Source: Sphingobacteriaceae bacterium
GTDB lineage: Bacteria; Bacteroidota; Bacteroidia; Sphingobacteriales; Sphingobacteriaceae
DNA: 34,683 bases
Direction of reading: 5' to 3'
Assembly (NCBI GenBank): GCA_947458875.1
Contig: CANGZD010000018.1
Span: 1-34,683, forward strand
The position numbers were made by a program, and so were the translations under genes. Below, in pieces: positions 7,803-15,239 of this stretch (position 1 is its first letter; every line of letters starts with the position of its first letter). The notes under the pieces are model-generated. The model did no database searches. It saw only the letters and a program-made list of their open reading frames with translations, and was not told the DNA's origin.

Positions 7803-8079
7803 GTCTCAAAAATAAGATTTTTTTTGTTTCGTTAAAATTTAAAAGAGAGGGCTTGTAATAGCCAGGAATTGAAGTTTGTTAAAAAATCGTTTCTATGAAA
7901 ATTGTAATTATTTTATTCATAATTAATTGTAAAACAGTTATTTAAATATATTTATATAAAGTGATTGATGTCTTAATTAAATTCTTATGGCCTTTAATTA
8001 AATTCAATTATGATGTTAATATTTATAAATATAAGTTATTGTTTTACAGATTGTTAAATCTATTGTTTTGAACTATTTG
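7803..8079. other. AT-rich intergenic stretch with short repeats
   Basis: No gene, RNA or terminator is recognised. The stretch is very A+T rich and contains a 9-bp inverted pair TGTAAAACA (7928-7936) and TGTTTTACA (8040-8048) around about 100 bp, and a direct repeat TTAATTAAATTC (near 7974 and 7995). Confidence 0.5.
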
Positions 8080-8328
8080 TTATGGCTCATTTCTCTGATA
8101 AGCAGCATTAAAGTCATCACGCATTTCTGTAAATCTTTGAACAACACTCTTAAGGAACGCTTCGTCTAATAATTGAAAAACGCCATTTACTCCCTCGCTC
8201 ACATCTAATTCACTCAGTTTGTAAGTTTGTTCAAAAGCACCTTTTTCCAGTTTGATCAAATATTTCTGATTCATGGAGAATATGGTGATTTTGCAATCAG
8301 GATGGGGAAGTTCAGCAATCGTTCTCAT
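8080..8328 (-). CDS. Conserved hypothetical protein, 82 residues
   Basis: The small acidic/basic mixed protein starts MRTIAELPHPDCKITIFSMN and has no signal peptide or membrane helix. The pattern NQKYLIKLEKGAFEQTYKLS looks like two beta-strands followed by helices ending FTEMRDDFNAAYQRNEP. It follows the CrtA-like gene with a gap of one base between stop and start, so the pair is very likely one transcript and coding density supports a true gene. I do not recognise a named family. It may be a cytosolic partner or an unrelated passenger. Confidence 0.7.
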   Translation of the reverse strand: MRTIAELPHPDCKITIFSMNQKYLIKLEKGAFEQTYKLSELDVSEGVNGVFQLLDEAFLKSVVQRFTEMRDDFNAAYQRNEP

Positions 8329-8329
8329 A

Positions 8330-9046
8330 TCACTTTTCTTGATGTGTTAAATTCAAACTGGCAAGCGGGTTGATGCCACCCAAACTACCGATGGTTTTGA
8401 GGGGTTTAAATCGGGCAAAGAGTTCTTCACTATACCAATCTTCTTTTCTTGTTTTACGTATCACCTCGGCATGTTCTCTCGATTTGTAGGCGAAATTTTT
8501 CACTTCATCGAGACTTTCCCAAACCGAAAATGTGGCTTGTAGATAAAATGGAGCTTCACCTATACCCACAGAATAGAGATAGCCCGGTGCAGCGCTCATC
8601 ATTTCGGCCACATTGGCCACATTAGCCCAAAAAGATCTCAATTTAGTCAAGCGTATTTGCGCCCTGGTGATTACCGCCACCGGACCTTGGTAACCTTGAT
8701 CAGTTCCGGGGTTTTGAAAGGGATTTTGGCCACTCCACAATCCATGACTACTCAAAGGCTCACACAAAATACTCCATTGCTCCATCCCGAAAAAACGCCA
8801 CCATCGAGCTACAAAAGAAAATTGATAAAATTCTTGAAAGTCAGCTTCATTATCCCAAACTGCCAGTAGGCCCCATTGTTGAAAATCAGGATTTAAATCA
8901 AAGGTTCCATTTTTTCCACAACCCATTAGTTTCCAAAACCGACATTTTTTATGGAAAAAAAGTGGAATACGATGAATGGCCATCGCTAAAAATACAAATG
9001 GAACTGCTCGCTTACGGTACCGGATTAAACTCAGGGAAACAATCAT
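8330..9046 (-). CDS. CrtA-like protein (spheroidene monooxygenase family)
   Basis: The 238-residue protein resembles CrtA, the carotenoid hydroxylase/ketolase of purple bacteria: an N-terminal IVSLSLIRYRKRAVPFVFLA, then FWKLMGCGKNGTFDLNPDFQ, WGLLAVWDNEADFQEF, the central GPVAVITRAQIRLTKLRSFW, and the C-terminal YKSREHAEVIRKTRKEDWYS with EELFARFKPL. In CrtA these parts form a ferredoxin-like haem-dependent enzyme. Bacteroidota genomes often have such proteins without the purple-bacterial carotenoid pathway, and no crt gene is nearby, so the substrate here is open. It lies one base upstream of the 82-residue protein gene. A TATTTTTG box at 9055-9062 lies 8 bases before the ATG. Confidence 0.72.
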   Translation of the reverse strand: MIVSLSLIRYRKRAVPFVFLAMAIHRIPLFFHKKCRFWKLMGCGKNGTFDLNPDFQQWGLLAVWDNEADFQEFYQFSFVARWWRFFGMEQWSILCEPLSSHGLWSGQNPFQNPGTDQGYQGPVAVITRAQIRLTKLRSFWANVANVAEMMSAAPGYLYSVGIGEAPFYLQATFSVWESLDEVKNFAYKSREHAEVIRKTRKEDWYSEELFARFKPLKTIGSLGGINPLASLNLTHQEK

Positions 9047-9054
9047 AATTCCCT

Positions 9055-9062
9055 CAAAAATA
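9055..9062 (-). promoter_or_regulatory. Candidate -7 box for the CrtA-like gene
   Basis: TATTTTTG on the reverse strand fits TAnnTTTG and lies 8 bases before the start codon. No TTG is seen at 17-21 bases upstream. If used, the transcript would be nearly leaderless. Confidence 0.35.
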
Positions 9063-9156
9063 GACTAAGAATGGTTTGTTGCAGTCTTAATTCTTTCCAC
9101 AATAGCACAAATAAGTCACATTATCCAATAAAATACCAGTAATCCAGCTAGCTTCT

Positions 9157-9164
9157 TATTTTTG
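9157..9164 (+). promoter_or_regulatory. Candidate -7 box for msrC
   Basis: TATTTTTG matches TAnnTTTG and ends 7 bases before ATG 9172, implying a nearly leaderless mRNA. No clear -33 TTG is present. Confidence 0.35.
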
Positions 9165-9171
9165 TAAGACT

Positions 9172-9651
9172 ATGGCAGAAGATTTAACCATCGTTAGGGG
9201 CGATAAAATCACTCAATACCAGTCATTGCTACCACAAATTGCAGCTTTACTGGAAGGGGAGGATGACCTTATTGCCAATTTGGGCAATGTTTGCGCAGCG
9301 CTTAAAACCCAGTTTGGCTTTTTCTGGGTTGGTTTTTATTGGGTAAAAAATGATGAATTAGTTTTAGGGCCTTTCCAGGGTCCGGTAGCTTGTACCCGCA
9401 TAAAGAAAGGAAAAGGTGTTTGTGGTCATGCCTGGGAAAAAGCTAGCACGCTCATTGTTCCTGATGTGGATGCGTTCCCCGGACATATCGCTTGTAGTAC
9501 ACTCTCTAAATCTGAAATTGTGCTTCCTGTATTTAAAAATGGACAAGTATGCGGCGTATTGGATGTGGATAGTGAGTTTTTAAATCATTTTGATGAAACC
9601 GATGCTCTGTACCTAGAAAAAATTCTTCAACTCATTCCATTAGGCAATTAA
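9172..9651 (+). CDS. msrC: Free methionine-R-sulfoxide reductase (GAF fold)
   Basis: The 159-residue GAF-domain protein matches fRMsr/YebR, which reduces free methionine-(R)-sulfoxide in the cytosol using thioredoxin. Characteristic blocks are FFWVGFYWVKNDELVLGPFQ, GPVACTRIKKGKGVCGHAWE, VPDVDAFPGHIACSTLSKSE and VCGVLDVDSE. Cys74, Cys84 and Cys108 have the same spacing (10 and 24) as the three redox cysteines of the E. coli enzyme (84, 94 and 118), so Cys108 is the likely catalytic residue. It is the first gene of a plus-strand run, with 34 bp to the FKBP gene. Oxidative-stress repair is the expected role. Confidence 0.95.
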   Translation: MAEDLTIVRGDKITQYQSLLPQIAALLEGEDDLIANLGNVCAALKTQFGFFWVGFYWVKNDELVLGPFQGPVACTRIKKGKGVCGHAWEKASTLIVPDVDAFPGHIACSTLSKSEIVLPVFKNGQVCGVLDVDSEFLNHFDETDALYLEKILQLIPLGN

Positions 9652-9685
9652 TTCATACAAAATCAGTTTAATAGAAAACAAAAAC

Positions 9686-10381
9686 ATGAAAAAATATTCA
9701 TTCTTAGTGATGTGTTTCTTGTTGGCATCCACAGCCAAAACATTTGCTCAAACCAGTACAACAGCAGCACCTATATCACGCTTCAAAAGCAAATTAGATT
9801 CAGCCAGCTACGCCATGGGGGTGAGTATTGCTCAGGACTTGAAGTCAAGATCTATCAAAGAACTCAATTACACGCTCATGGTTCAAGCCATGCAAGAGAT
9901 ATTGAGTGGCGCCAACCCGGCTTTAGATACGAGACAGTGTCAGGAAGCCATCATGAGCTATTTTTCACAAGAGAAAAAGAAGATCACTGAGCCACTTAAG
10001 GCTGCTGCCATCCGCTTTATGGAGGAAAACAAAAAACGAAAAGGTGTTTTTCTGACACCTTCCGGCCTGCAATACGAAATTTTAAGGCCAACTACCGCCC
10101 CCCAGCCCCAATTAACAGAACAAGTAACGGTACATTACAAGGGAACCTTGATGGATGGAAAACCGTTTGACAGTTCCTACGAGCGCAACGAGCCAGCCAA
10201 ATTTCAGCTGAATCAAGTGATTAAGGGTTGGACAGAAGGTGTTCAATTGATGACCCTAGGTTCAAAATATCGGTTTTATATTCCGTATGATTTAGCCTAT
10301 GGTGAAAATGGTGCAGGTGCAGATATACCACCTTTCAGCGTGTTAATTTTTGAAATCGAATTATTGAAAATAGGCCAATAA
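9686..10381 (+). CDS. Secreted FKBP-type peptidyl-prolyl isomerase
   Basis: The 231-residue protein starts with a signal peptide (MKKYSFLVMCFLLASTAKTF, cleavage likely after AQ near residue 22). Residues 33-120 form the FKBP_N dimerisation region of FkpA/Mip proteins (SKLDSASYAMGVSIAQDLK, then a long helix to FMEENKKRKGVFLTPSGLQY). Residues 135-230 are the FKBP domain with VTVHYKGTLMDGKPFDSSYE, FQLNQVIKGWTEGVQLM, YRFYIPYDLAYGENGAG and IPPFSVLIFEIELL. It catalyses proline cis/trans isomerisation and likely acts as a periplasmic chaperone. kynU starts 10 bp after its stop. Confidence 0.93.
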   Translation: MKKYSFLVMCFLLASTAKTFAQTSTTAAPISRFKSKLDSASYAMGVSIAQDLKSRSIKELNYTLMVQAMQEILSGANPALDTRQCQEAIMSYFSQEKKKITEPLKAAAIRFMEENKKRKGVFLTPSGLQYEILRPTTAPQPQLTEQVTVHYKGTLMDGKPFDSSYERNEPAKFQLNQVIKGWTEGVQLMTLGSKYRFYIPYDLAYGENGAGADIPPFSVLIFEIELLKIGQ

Positions 10382-10391
10382 GCTATCTGAA

Positions 10392-11678
10392 ATGCAGTTT
10401 AACGCTACTCCTGATTTTGCACAAGCCGCAGATGCGGCAGATTCACTCAGATCATTTCGCGAGCGATTCCTGATCCCTCAAAATGCCGGACATGATATTG
10501 TTTACTTATGTGGTAACTCCCTGGGTCTACAGCCAAAATCCGCAAGCCAACATCTTGATAAACTATTAGACCAATGGCAAAATTTAGCGGTGGAGGGATG
10601 GTTTGAAGGCGAAACTCCCTGGATGACCTACCATAAGGAATTACAACAGTTATTGGCTCCGATTATAGGTGCAAAGCCTCAAGAAGTCATCCCGATGAAC
10701 AGTTTGACGGTCAATTTGCACCTGATGATGGTGAGCTTTTACCGACCAAATGGAAAAAGGAATAAAATTTTGATGGAAGGAGGGGCTTTCCCGTCCGATC
10801 AGTATGCAGTGGAAAGCCATTTGCGAGCAATAGGGGTCGATCCTGAGGAAGCAATTATCGAAATCCAAGCCCGGGAAGGAGAGGAAATCCTTAGAACAGA
10901 AGATATTATAGCAATGATCAATCAGCATGCCGATGAATTGGCGCTGGTACTTTTTGGAGGGATCAATTATTACACCGGACAGTTTTTCGATTTAGCAGCC
11001 ATTACACGTGCCGGACAAGCTGTTGGCGCCAAAGTGGGTTTTGATTTGGCTCATGCTGCCGGAAATGTTTCTCTGTCTTTGCATGATTGGGGCGTAGATT
11101 TTGCCTGCTGGTGTTCTTACAAATACATGAACAGTAGTCCGGGTGGAATTAGTGGTGTTTTCGTTCATGAAAAACATTTCAATGACCCCGCCATGCAACG
11201 ATTTGCAGGTTGGTGGGGTTATCAGGAATCAACCCGGTTTAAAATGCAGAAAGGTTTTGTGCCCGAACATGGTGCAGAGGGCTGGTTGTTGAGTTGTAGT
11301 CCTATGGCTCTATTGGCCATACACAAAGCTTCGCTTGAAATTTTTCAAGCAGCTGGTGGAATGCCTGCCTTAAGGCAAAAAAGTGAGCAATTGACTTCCT
11401 ATTTAGCTTTCTGGATCCAAAAAGTAAACGAAGATTTGGCAGAGGAACAATTCCGGATCATTACACCTGCAGATCCAAAAGCTAGGGGATGTCAACTTTC
11501 GCTCATGGCAAAGCGCAACGGTAAACAAATATTTGATGAATTGGTGAAGCGAAGAATTGTAGGAGATTGGAGGGAGCCCAATGTGATCAGGATCAGCCCT
11601 GTTCCATTGTATAATTCTTTTCAGGATGTTTATCGCTTCGGTACAGAACTTGCTGATATTTGTAAAACATCGTTTTAA
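10392..11678 (+). CDS. kynU: Kynureninase
   Basis: Kynureninase is a PLP enzyme that splits L-kynurenine (or 3-hydroxykynurenine) into (hydroxy)anthranilate and alanine. The 428 residues carry the family blocks YLCGNSLGLQPKS, VEGWFEGETPWMTYH, PMNSLTVNLHLMMVSFYRP, VGFDLAHAAGNV (Asp218, pyridine-nitrogen contact) and FACWCSYKYMNSSPGGISG, where Lys244 is the Schiff-base lysine. The C-terminus has RGCQLSLMAK and VIRISPVPLYNSFQDVYRF. Other kynurenine-pathway genes (TDO, formamidase, KMO and HAAO) are not in this window. It sits between an FKBP isomerase and a TspO-related membrane protein with 10- and 11-bp gaps, so operon membership is likely. Confidence 0.96.
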   Translation: MQFNATPDFAQAADAADSLRSFRERFLIPQNAGHDIVYLCGNSLGLQPKSASQHLDKLLDQWQNLAVEGWFEGETPWMTYHKELQQLLAPIIGAKPQEVIPMNSLTVNLHLMMVSFYRPNGKRNKILMEGGAFPSDQYAVESHLRAIGVDPEEAIIEIQAREGEEILRTEDIIAMINQHADELALVLFGGINYYTGQFFDLAAITRAGQAVGAKVGFDLAHAAGNVSLSLHDWGVDFACWCSYKYMNSSPGGISGVFVHEKHFNDPAMQRFAGWWGYQESTRFKMQKGFVPEHGAEGWLLSCSPMALLAIHKASLEIFQAAGGMPALRQKSEQLTSYLAFWIQKVNEDLAEEQFRIITPADPKARGCQLSLMAKRNGKQIFDELVKRRIVGDWREPNVIRISPVPLYNSFQDVYRFGTELADICKTSF

Positions 11679-11689
11679 TAAAAACAGTG

Positions 11690-12499
11690 ATGATTAGTCG
11701 CATCAGAACTTTGTCGATCTTAAACTTTATTGCCTTCTTGGTGGCCTTTCTGGTTTCCAATTTAAGTCAGTGGGGCTTATTGGGTTTAAATAATACCATG
11801 GCAACGGTTTCGGCTAAGTATGAAAGTGTTTTTACTCCTGCTGGTGTCACCTTTGCTATTTGGGGGATTATCTACATCTCCTTATTTGCTTTTTGCATTT
11901 ATCACATGGTTCAGGCCTTTACGCAACATACAGATCAAAGAGTCAATCAGGATCTCAACAGGATATCTTGGCTTTTTGTGCTTAATAATGTGGCTACCAG
12001 CCTTTGGGTTTTTGCCTGGTTATCCGAAATGTTGTGGGCATCCGTGGCGCTCATGTTGATTCAGCTTTTGAGCTTGCTGCTGATCCATATACGTTTAGAA
12101 ATTTACAATCCACGCAGGGCCCTATTCGGGAAAGCATTCAGTCAATTCCCTATCAGTATTTATTTTGCCTGGATTTGTGTAGCCACCGTGGCCAATATCA
12201 GTGCTTTTTTGGTTGCCATTGCTTGGAACGGATGGGGAATCAGCCCGTCTAATTGGGCCATAATCCTGATCGGAATCATCACTTTATTGTGTCTTTTTAT
12301 GGTTTTCATCCGTAGAAATGTGTCTTTTGCGATGGTTATTCTTTGGGCTTTGTATGGAATTATTCTGAAAAGACAACAAATAGATGAATCACTTTATGCC
12401 GATGTGATTTTGGCAGCTTGGACGGCTTTTATATTCATTGCCGTTTCAGCCATCGTTCAATTTATTAAAAATATCCGTTCACGTCCTCAACTACATTAG
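11690..12499 (+). CDS. TspO/tryptophan-rich-sensory-protein-related membrane protein
   Basis: ATG 11690 (or the GTG one codon earlier) gives about 269 residues with eight or so hydrophobic segments, beginning SILNFIAFLVAFLVSNL. The block VFTPAGVTFAIWGIIYISLF is the mark of the tryptophan-rich TspO/MBR-like proteins in which a FTPxGxxFxIWG segment begins the second helix. Trp residues recur (LWVFAWLSEMLWASV and AWNGWGISPSNWA). Classical TspO has about 160 residues and five helices, so this is a longer relative, not a canonical TspO. Ligand and function are unknown; porphyrin binding is the TspO precedent. It overlaps no gene and lies 11 bp after kynU and 7 bp before the HDAC-like gene. Confidence 0.72.
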   Translation: MISRIRTLSILNFIAFLVAFLVSNLSQWGLLGLNNTMATVSAKYESVFTPAGVTFAIWGIIYISLFAFCIYHMVQAFTQHTDQRVNQDLNRISWLFVLNNVATSLWVFAWLSEMLWASVALMLIQLLSLLLIHIRLEIYNPRRALFGKAFSQFPISIYFAWICVATVANISAFLVAIAWNGWGISPSNWAIILIGIITLLCLFMVFIRRNVSFAMVILWALYGIILKRQQIDESLYADVILAAWTAFIFIAVSAIVQFIKNIRSRPQLH

Positions 12500-12506
12500 T
12501 TCATTT

Positions 12507-13406
12507 TTGAAAATCGCTTTCGATCCAATTTATGCCCATCCATTGCCAGAGGGGCATCGTTTTCCGATGTTGAAATATGAATTGATTCCTCAGCAGCTTT
12601 TGCATGAAGGACTGATTTATCCCGAAAACTTATTTTCCCCTGATTTATTGGATGATGAAACGGTCATGTGGACTCATGATGCTGATTACTACCAACGGTT
12701 AAAGAGTTTAAGTCTCAGTGCCCAGGAGGAAAGAAGAATTGGGTTTCCGCTATCCGCTCAATTGGTAGAGCGTGAGCTGAGAATTGCCAAGGGGACGATT
12801 GATGGCGTTCAACATGCCCTGCAATTTGGGCTTGCTTTTAATGTTGCCGGTGGTACGCACCATGCAGGAAGCAATTGGGGAGAAGGTTTTTGTATGCTGA
12901 ATGACCAAGCCATTGCTGCGAATTACCTGTTGAAAAAAGGATTAGCTCGACGGATTTTGATGATTGATCTGGATGTGCATCAGGGTAATGGAACTGCTCA
13001 GATTTTTGCTAATCATCCGGATGTATTTACCTTTTCTATGCATGGAGAGAAGAACTTTCCTTTTCGCAAAGAACAATCTGATTTAGATATCGGTTTGGAA
13101 GATGGCATCGCCGACGAAGCCTATTTATCTATTTTAAATCAGCATTTAGACTATTTATTTGAAAGTTTTGAGCCAGACTTTGTTTTCTATTTATCGGGTG
13201 TAGATATTTTAGACACCGACAAGTTAGGTAAGTTGGCTGTTTCTAAAAATGCCTGTAAGCAAAGAGACCGCATGGTTTTTGAGCGATGCAAAAGCAGAAA
13301 CATTCCAGTACAGGTAAGTATGGGAGGTGGTTACTCACCACAAATTAAAGATATTGTAGATGCACACTGCAATACCTTCAGAATGGCATTGGAACTTTAT
13401 TATTAG
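12507..13406 (+). CDS. Class IV histone-deacetylase-like hydrolase
   Basis: No ATG is available near the expected N-terminus. TTG at 12507 gives KIAFDPIYAHPLPEGHRFPM, the usual start of this family, 7 bp after the preceding stop; a TTG at 12438 would overlap that gene by 62 bp. The 299 residues hold the arginase-deacetylase motifs: His118-His119 in GGTHHAGSNWGEGF, the zinc ligands Asp156 and His158 in MIDLDVHQGNGTA, and Asp233 in GVDILDTDKLGKL, plus MGGGYSPQI near the C-terminus. DILxxDxLG is shared with class IV (HDAC11-type) enzymes. The bacterial substrate is unknown: acetylated lysine, acetylpolyamines or a fatty-acyl-lysine are possible. Its stop overlaps the opposing dehydrogenase stop. 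Confidence 0.9.
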   Translation: MKIAFDPIYAHPLPEGHRFPMLKYELIPQQLLHEGLIYPENLFSPDLLDDETVMWTHDADYYQRLKSLSLSAQEERRIGFPLSAQLVERELRIAKGTIDGVQHALQFGLAFNVAGGTHHAGSNWGEGFCMLNDQAIAANYLLKKGLARRILMIDLDVHQGNGTAQIFANHPDVFTFSMHGEKNFPFRKEQSDLDIGLEDGIADEAYLSILNQHLDYLFESFEPDFVFYLSGVDILDTDKLGKLAVSKNACKQRDRMVFERCKSRNIPVQVSMGGGYSPQIKDIVDAHCNTFRMALELYY

Positions 13407-14290
13407 GCAAATTTCGGAGCAACTACCAGCTCTTTGCTACCCGAAGTGTAAGTATAGAATCCGCTGCCAGATTTCACTCCTTTTTCTCCTGCGGTTACCA
13501 TGTTTACCAATAAAGGACACGGGGCATACTTAGGATTGCCAAAACCTTCATGCAGAACATTCAAAATCGCTAAGCATACATCCAGGCCAATAAAATCGGC
13601 TAGTTGTAGCGGACCCATTGGGTGCGCCATGCCCAATTTCATCACCGTATCAATTTCATGAACCCCGGCTACACCTTCGTAAAGCGTATAAATGGCTTCG
13701 TTAATCATTGGCATCAGGATTCGATTGGCCACAAAACCCGGATAATCATTCACTTCTACCGGCACCTTATTTAATTTTTCAGATAGTTTCATGATTTCGG
13801 CAGTCACCGCATCGCTGGTGGCATATCCGCGTATCACTTCCACCAATTTCATCACTGGCACTGGATTCATAAAGTGCATGCCAATTACCTGAGTACCTCT
13901 TTTAGTAACTGATGCGATTTTGGTAATCGAGATAGAAGAAGTGTTTGAAGCGAGAATTGCTTCGGGGCGGCAAAATTGATCCAGATCTTTGAAAATTTTC
14001 AGTTTAAGGTCGATATTTTCGGTTGCAGCCTCCACCACTAAATCAGCATTAGAAACGCCCAATTTTAAATCTGTAAAACTCTTGATATTGGACAGTGTTT
14101 TGGCTTTTTCATCTTCAGAAAGAATTCCCTTGCTTACCTGTCTGTCGAGGTTTTTAGCAATGGTTTGTAAACCACGTTCTAAAGCTTGTTCTGAAACATC
14201 AATTAAAGCTACAGAATAGCCAAATTGGGCAAAGGTATGAGCAATGCCATTTCCCATGGTGCCCGAGCCGATCACTGCAATGTTTTTCAT
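13403..14290 (-). CDS. hbd: 3-hydroxybutyryl-CoA dehydrogenase
   Basis: The 295-residue single-domain-pair enzyme oxidises or reduces 3-hydroxyacyl-CoA with NAD(P). The Rossmann motif GSGTMG is at residues 8-13, the catalytic dyad His139 (GMHFMNPVPVMKL) and Glu151 (EVIRG), Ser118 in SNTSSISIT, and the Asn in YPGFVANRILMPM. The C-terminal half (MKLGMAHPMGPLQLADFIGL) is the substrate-binding helical domain. It stands alone, so its role may be in fatty-acid breakdown or butyrate-type metabolism; this cannot be decided here. The stop codon overlaps that of the HDAC-like gene. A TATATTTG box (14320-14327) lies 30 bases upstream. Confidence 0.95.
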   Translation of the reverse strand: MKNIAVIGSGTMGNGIAHTFAQFGYSVALIDVSEQALERGLQTIAKNLDRQVSKGILSEDEKAKTLSNIKSFTDLKLGVSNADLVVEAATENIDLKLKIFKDLDQFCRPEAILASNTSSISITKIASVTKRGTQVIGMHFMNPVPVMKLVEVIRGYATSDAVTAEIMKLSEKLNKVPVEVNDYPGFVANRILMPMINEAIYTLYEGVAGVHEIDTVMKLGMAHPMGPLQLADFIGLDVCLAILNVLHEGFGNPKYAPCPLLVNMVTAGEKGVKSGSGFYTYTSGSKELVVAPKFA

Positions 14291-14319
14291 ATTAATGCTA
14301 ATTGGTGCGCAAATATACA

Positions 14320-14327
14320 GAAATGGA
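14320..14327 (-). promoter_or_regulatory. Candidate -7 box for the 3-hydroxybutyryl-CoA dehydrogenase gene
   Basis: TATATTTG, followed by C, on the reverse strand fits TAnnTTTG and is 30 bases from the start codon, a usual leader length. No -33 TTG is visible at 17-21 bases. Confidence 0.42.
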
Positions 14328-14352
14328 ACTTCGAAAAATCGGGGACTTTTAC

Positions 14353-15120
14353 TTAGTTTTTTAAGTTAGAGATAGATTTCTGCATTTGTGCCATCATTTG
14401 TGTTAGCGACTCGAGTGTAGGTTCGGGGCTTGGCTGAGGGAATTCGGAGCTGATGAATGCTTTGGCTTTCCAAATCTCTAGTATATCATCTACCGGAATG
14501 GTATAAGGTTCATAAACCGGGTTATCCGATATTAACTTCAGTGTTTTATTGTCTTTTAATTTGTTTCCCGCTCTTTTGTAAACCACCCCTTCATTCAAAC
14601 TGATGATTACATAAGTTTCACCAGCTTTTACATCATTCCAATTCTCTACATATTCTCCTATCACAATGGTTCCGGTAGGCAGGGGGAGCATAGAATCGCC
14701 TTTAATTTCAAAAGCACGATAGGTGCCTTGGTTAAAGAAAGGTAAATTGAATTTGGGCAATTCGCCAACGAACTGAGGATCGGCATAGCCATTCAAATAG
14801 CCGGCACTCGCTTTAACAGGTACAAAATCAATTCTTTGTTGATCATCCTGGTCAACCGTAATGCTCAAAACCCGAATATTGCTGCCGTCTCCACGGGTTT
14901 TTGGCTTCCATTGGTCATTGATCTTTTCGTTCACCAATTCATCCATAGAGAGCTCATAAAATGCTGCGAATTTTTTTAGTAATTCGTATTTAGGCTCTGC
15001 ACGATCTTCTTCGTAGGCGCCAACCAGCGATCGCTTAATTTCCATGCTATCTGCAAACTGTTGCTGTGTTAGGCCTTTTTTCTTTCTCAGGTATTTGAGA
15101 TTGTTGGAGATTTGAGACAT
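14353..15120 (-). CDS. LexA/CI-type repressor: XRE helix-turn-helix plus S24 peptidase domain
   Basis: The 255-residue protein has an N-terminal XRE DNA-binding domain at residues 6-62 (NLKYLRKKKGLTQQQFADSM, with RSLVGAYEEDRAEPKYELL) and a C-terminal S24 fold. A cleavable Ala106-Gly107 lies in VKASAGYLNGY, the nucleophile Ser143 in IKGDSMLPLP and the general base Lys182 in GVVYKRAGN; the order and spacing resemble LexA/CI, so RecA-stimulated or spontaneous self-cleavage is chemically possible. A Pro/Gln-rich tail with a short amphipathic helix ends the protein. It is divergent from a degenerate GIY-YIG gene, with three palindromes between them that are good operator candidates for self-regulation. 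It is not a canonical LexA (XRE, not LexA winged helix). Confidence 0.9.
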   Translation of the reverse strand: MSQISNNLKYLRKKKGLTQQQFADSMEIKRSLVGAYEEDRAEPKYELLKKFAAFYELSMDELVNEKINDQWKPKTRGDGSNIRVLSITVDQDDQQRIDFVPVKASAGYLNGYADPQFVGELPKFNLPFFNQGTYRAFEIKGDSMLPLPTGTIVIGEYVENWNDVKAGETYVIISLNEGVVYKRAGNKLKDNKTLKLISDNPVYEPYTIPVDDILEIWKAKAFISSEFPQPSPEPTLESLTQMMAQMQKSISNLKN

Positions 15121-15139
15121 TTTAAAATTATTTTTGTTT

Positions 15140-15220
15140 TTACTAAAATTGTTAGTAACATTGTGCCAACTAAATTAGTAATTATTTATAAATCTACAAA
15201 ATAAATGCTAATTGATTTAG
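15140..15220. promoter_or_regulatory. Three operator-like palindromes between the divergent S24 repressor and GIY-YIG genes
   Basis: Site 1 (15140-15158) is a perfect 7-bp inverted repeat, TTACTAA-N5-TTAGTAA. Site 2 (15169-15179) is ACTAA-N1-TTAGT. Site 3 (15208-15220) is CTAA-N5-TTAG. All share the half-site TTAG(T). Dyads of this kind in a divergent promoter region are typical for XRE/CI repressors. Site 1 lies 20 bases from the repressor start, and site 3 ends 19 bases before ATG 15240. Confidence 0.6.
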
Positions 15221-15239
15221 TTATAAATTGAAGAAGCAA

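Noticed and set aside
9712-9990. Second frame inside the FKBP gene
   Set aside because: Out-of-frame shadow of a well-supported gene with a signal peptide and FKBP motifs.
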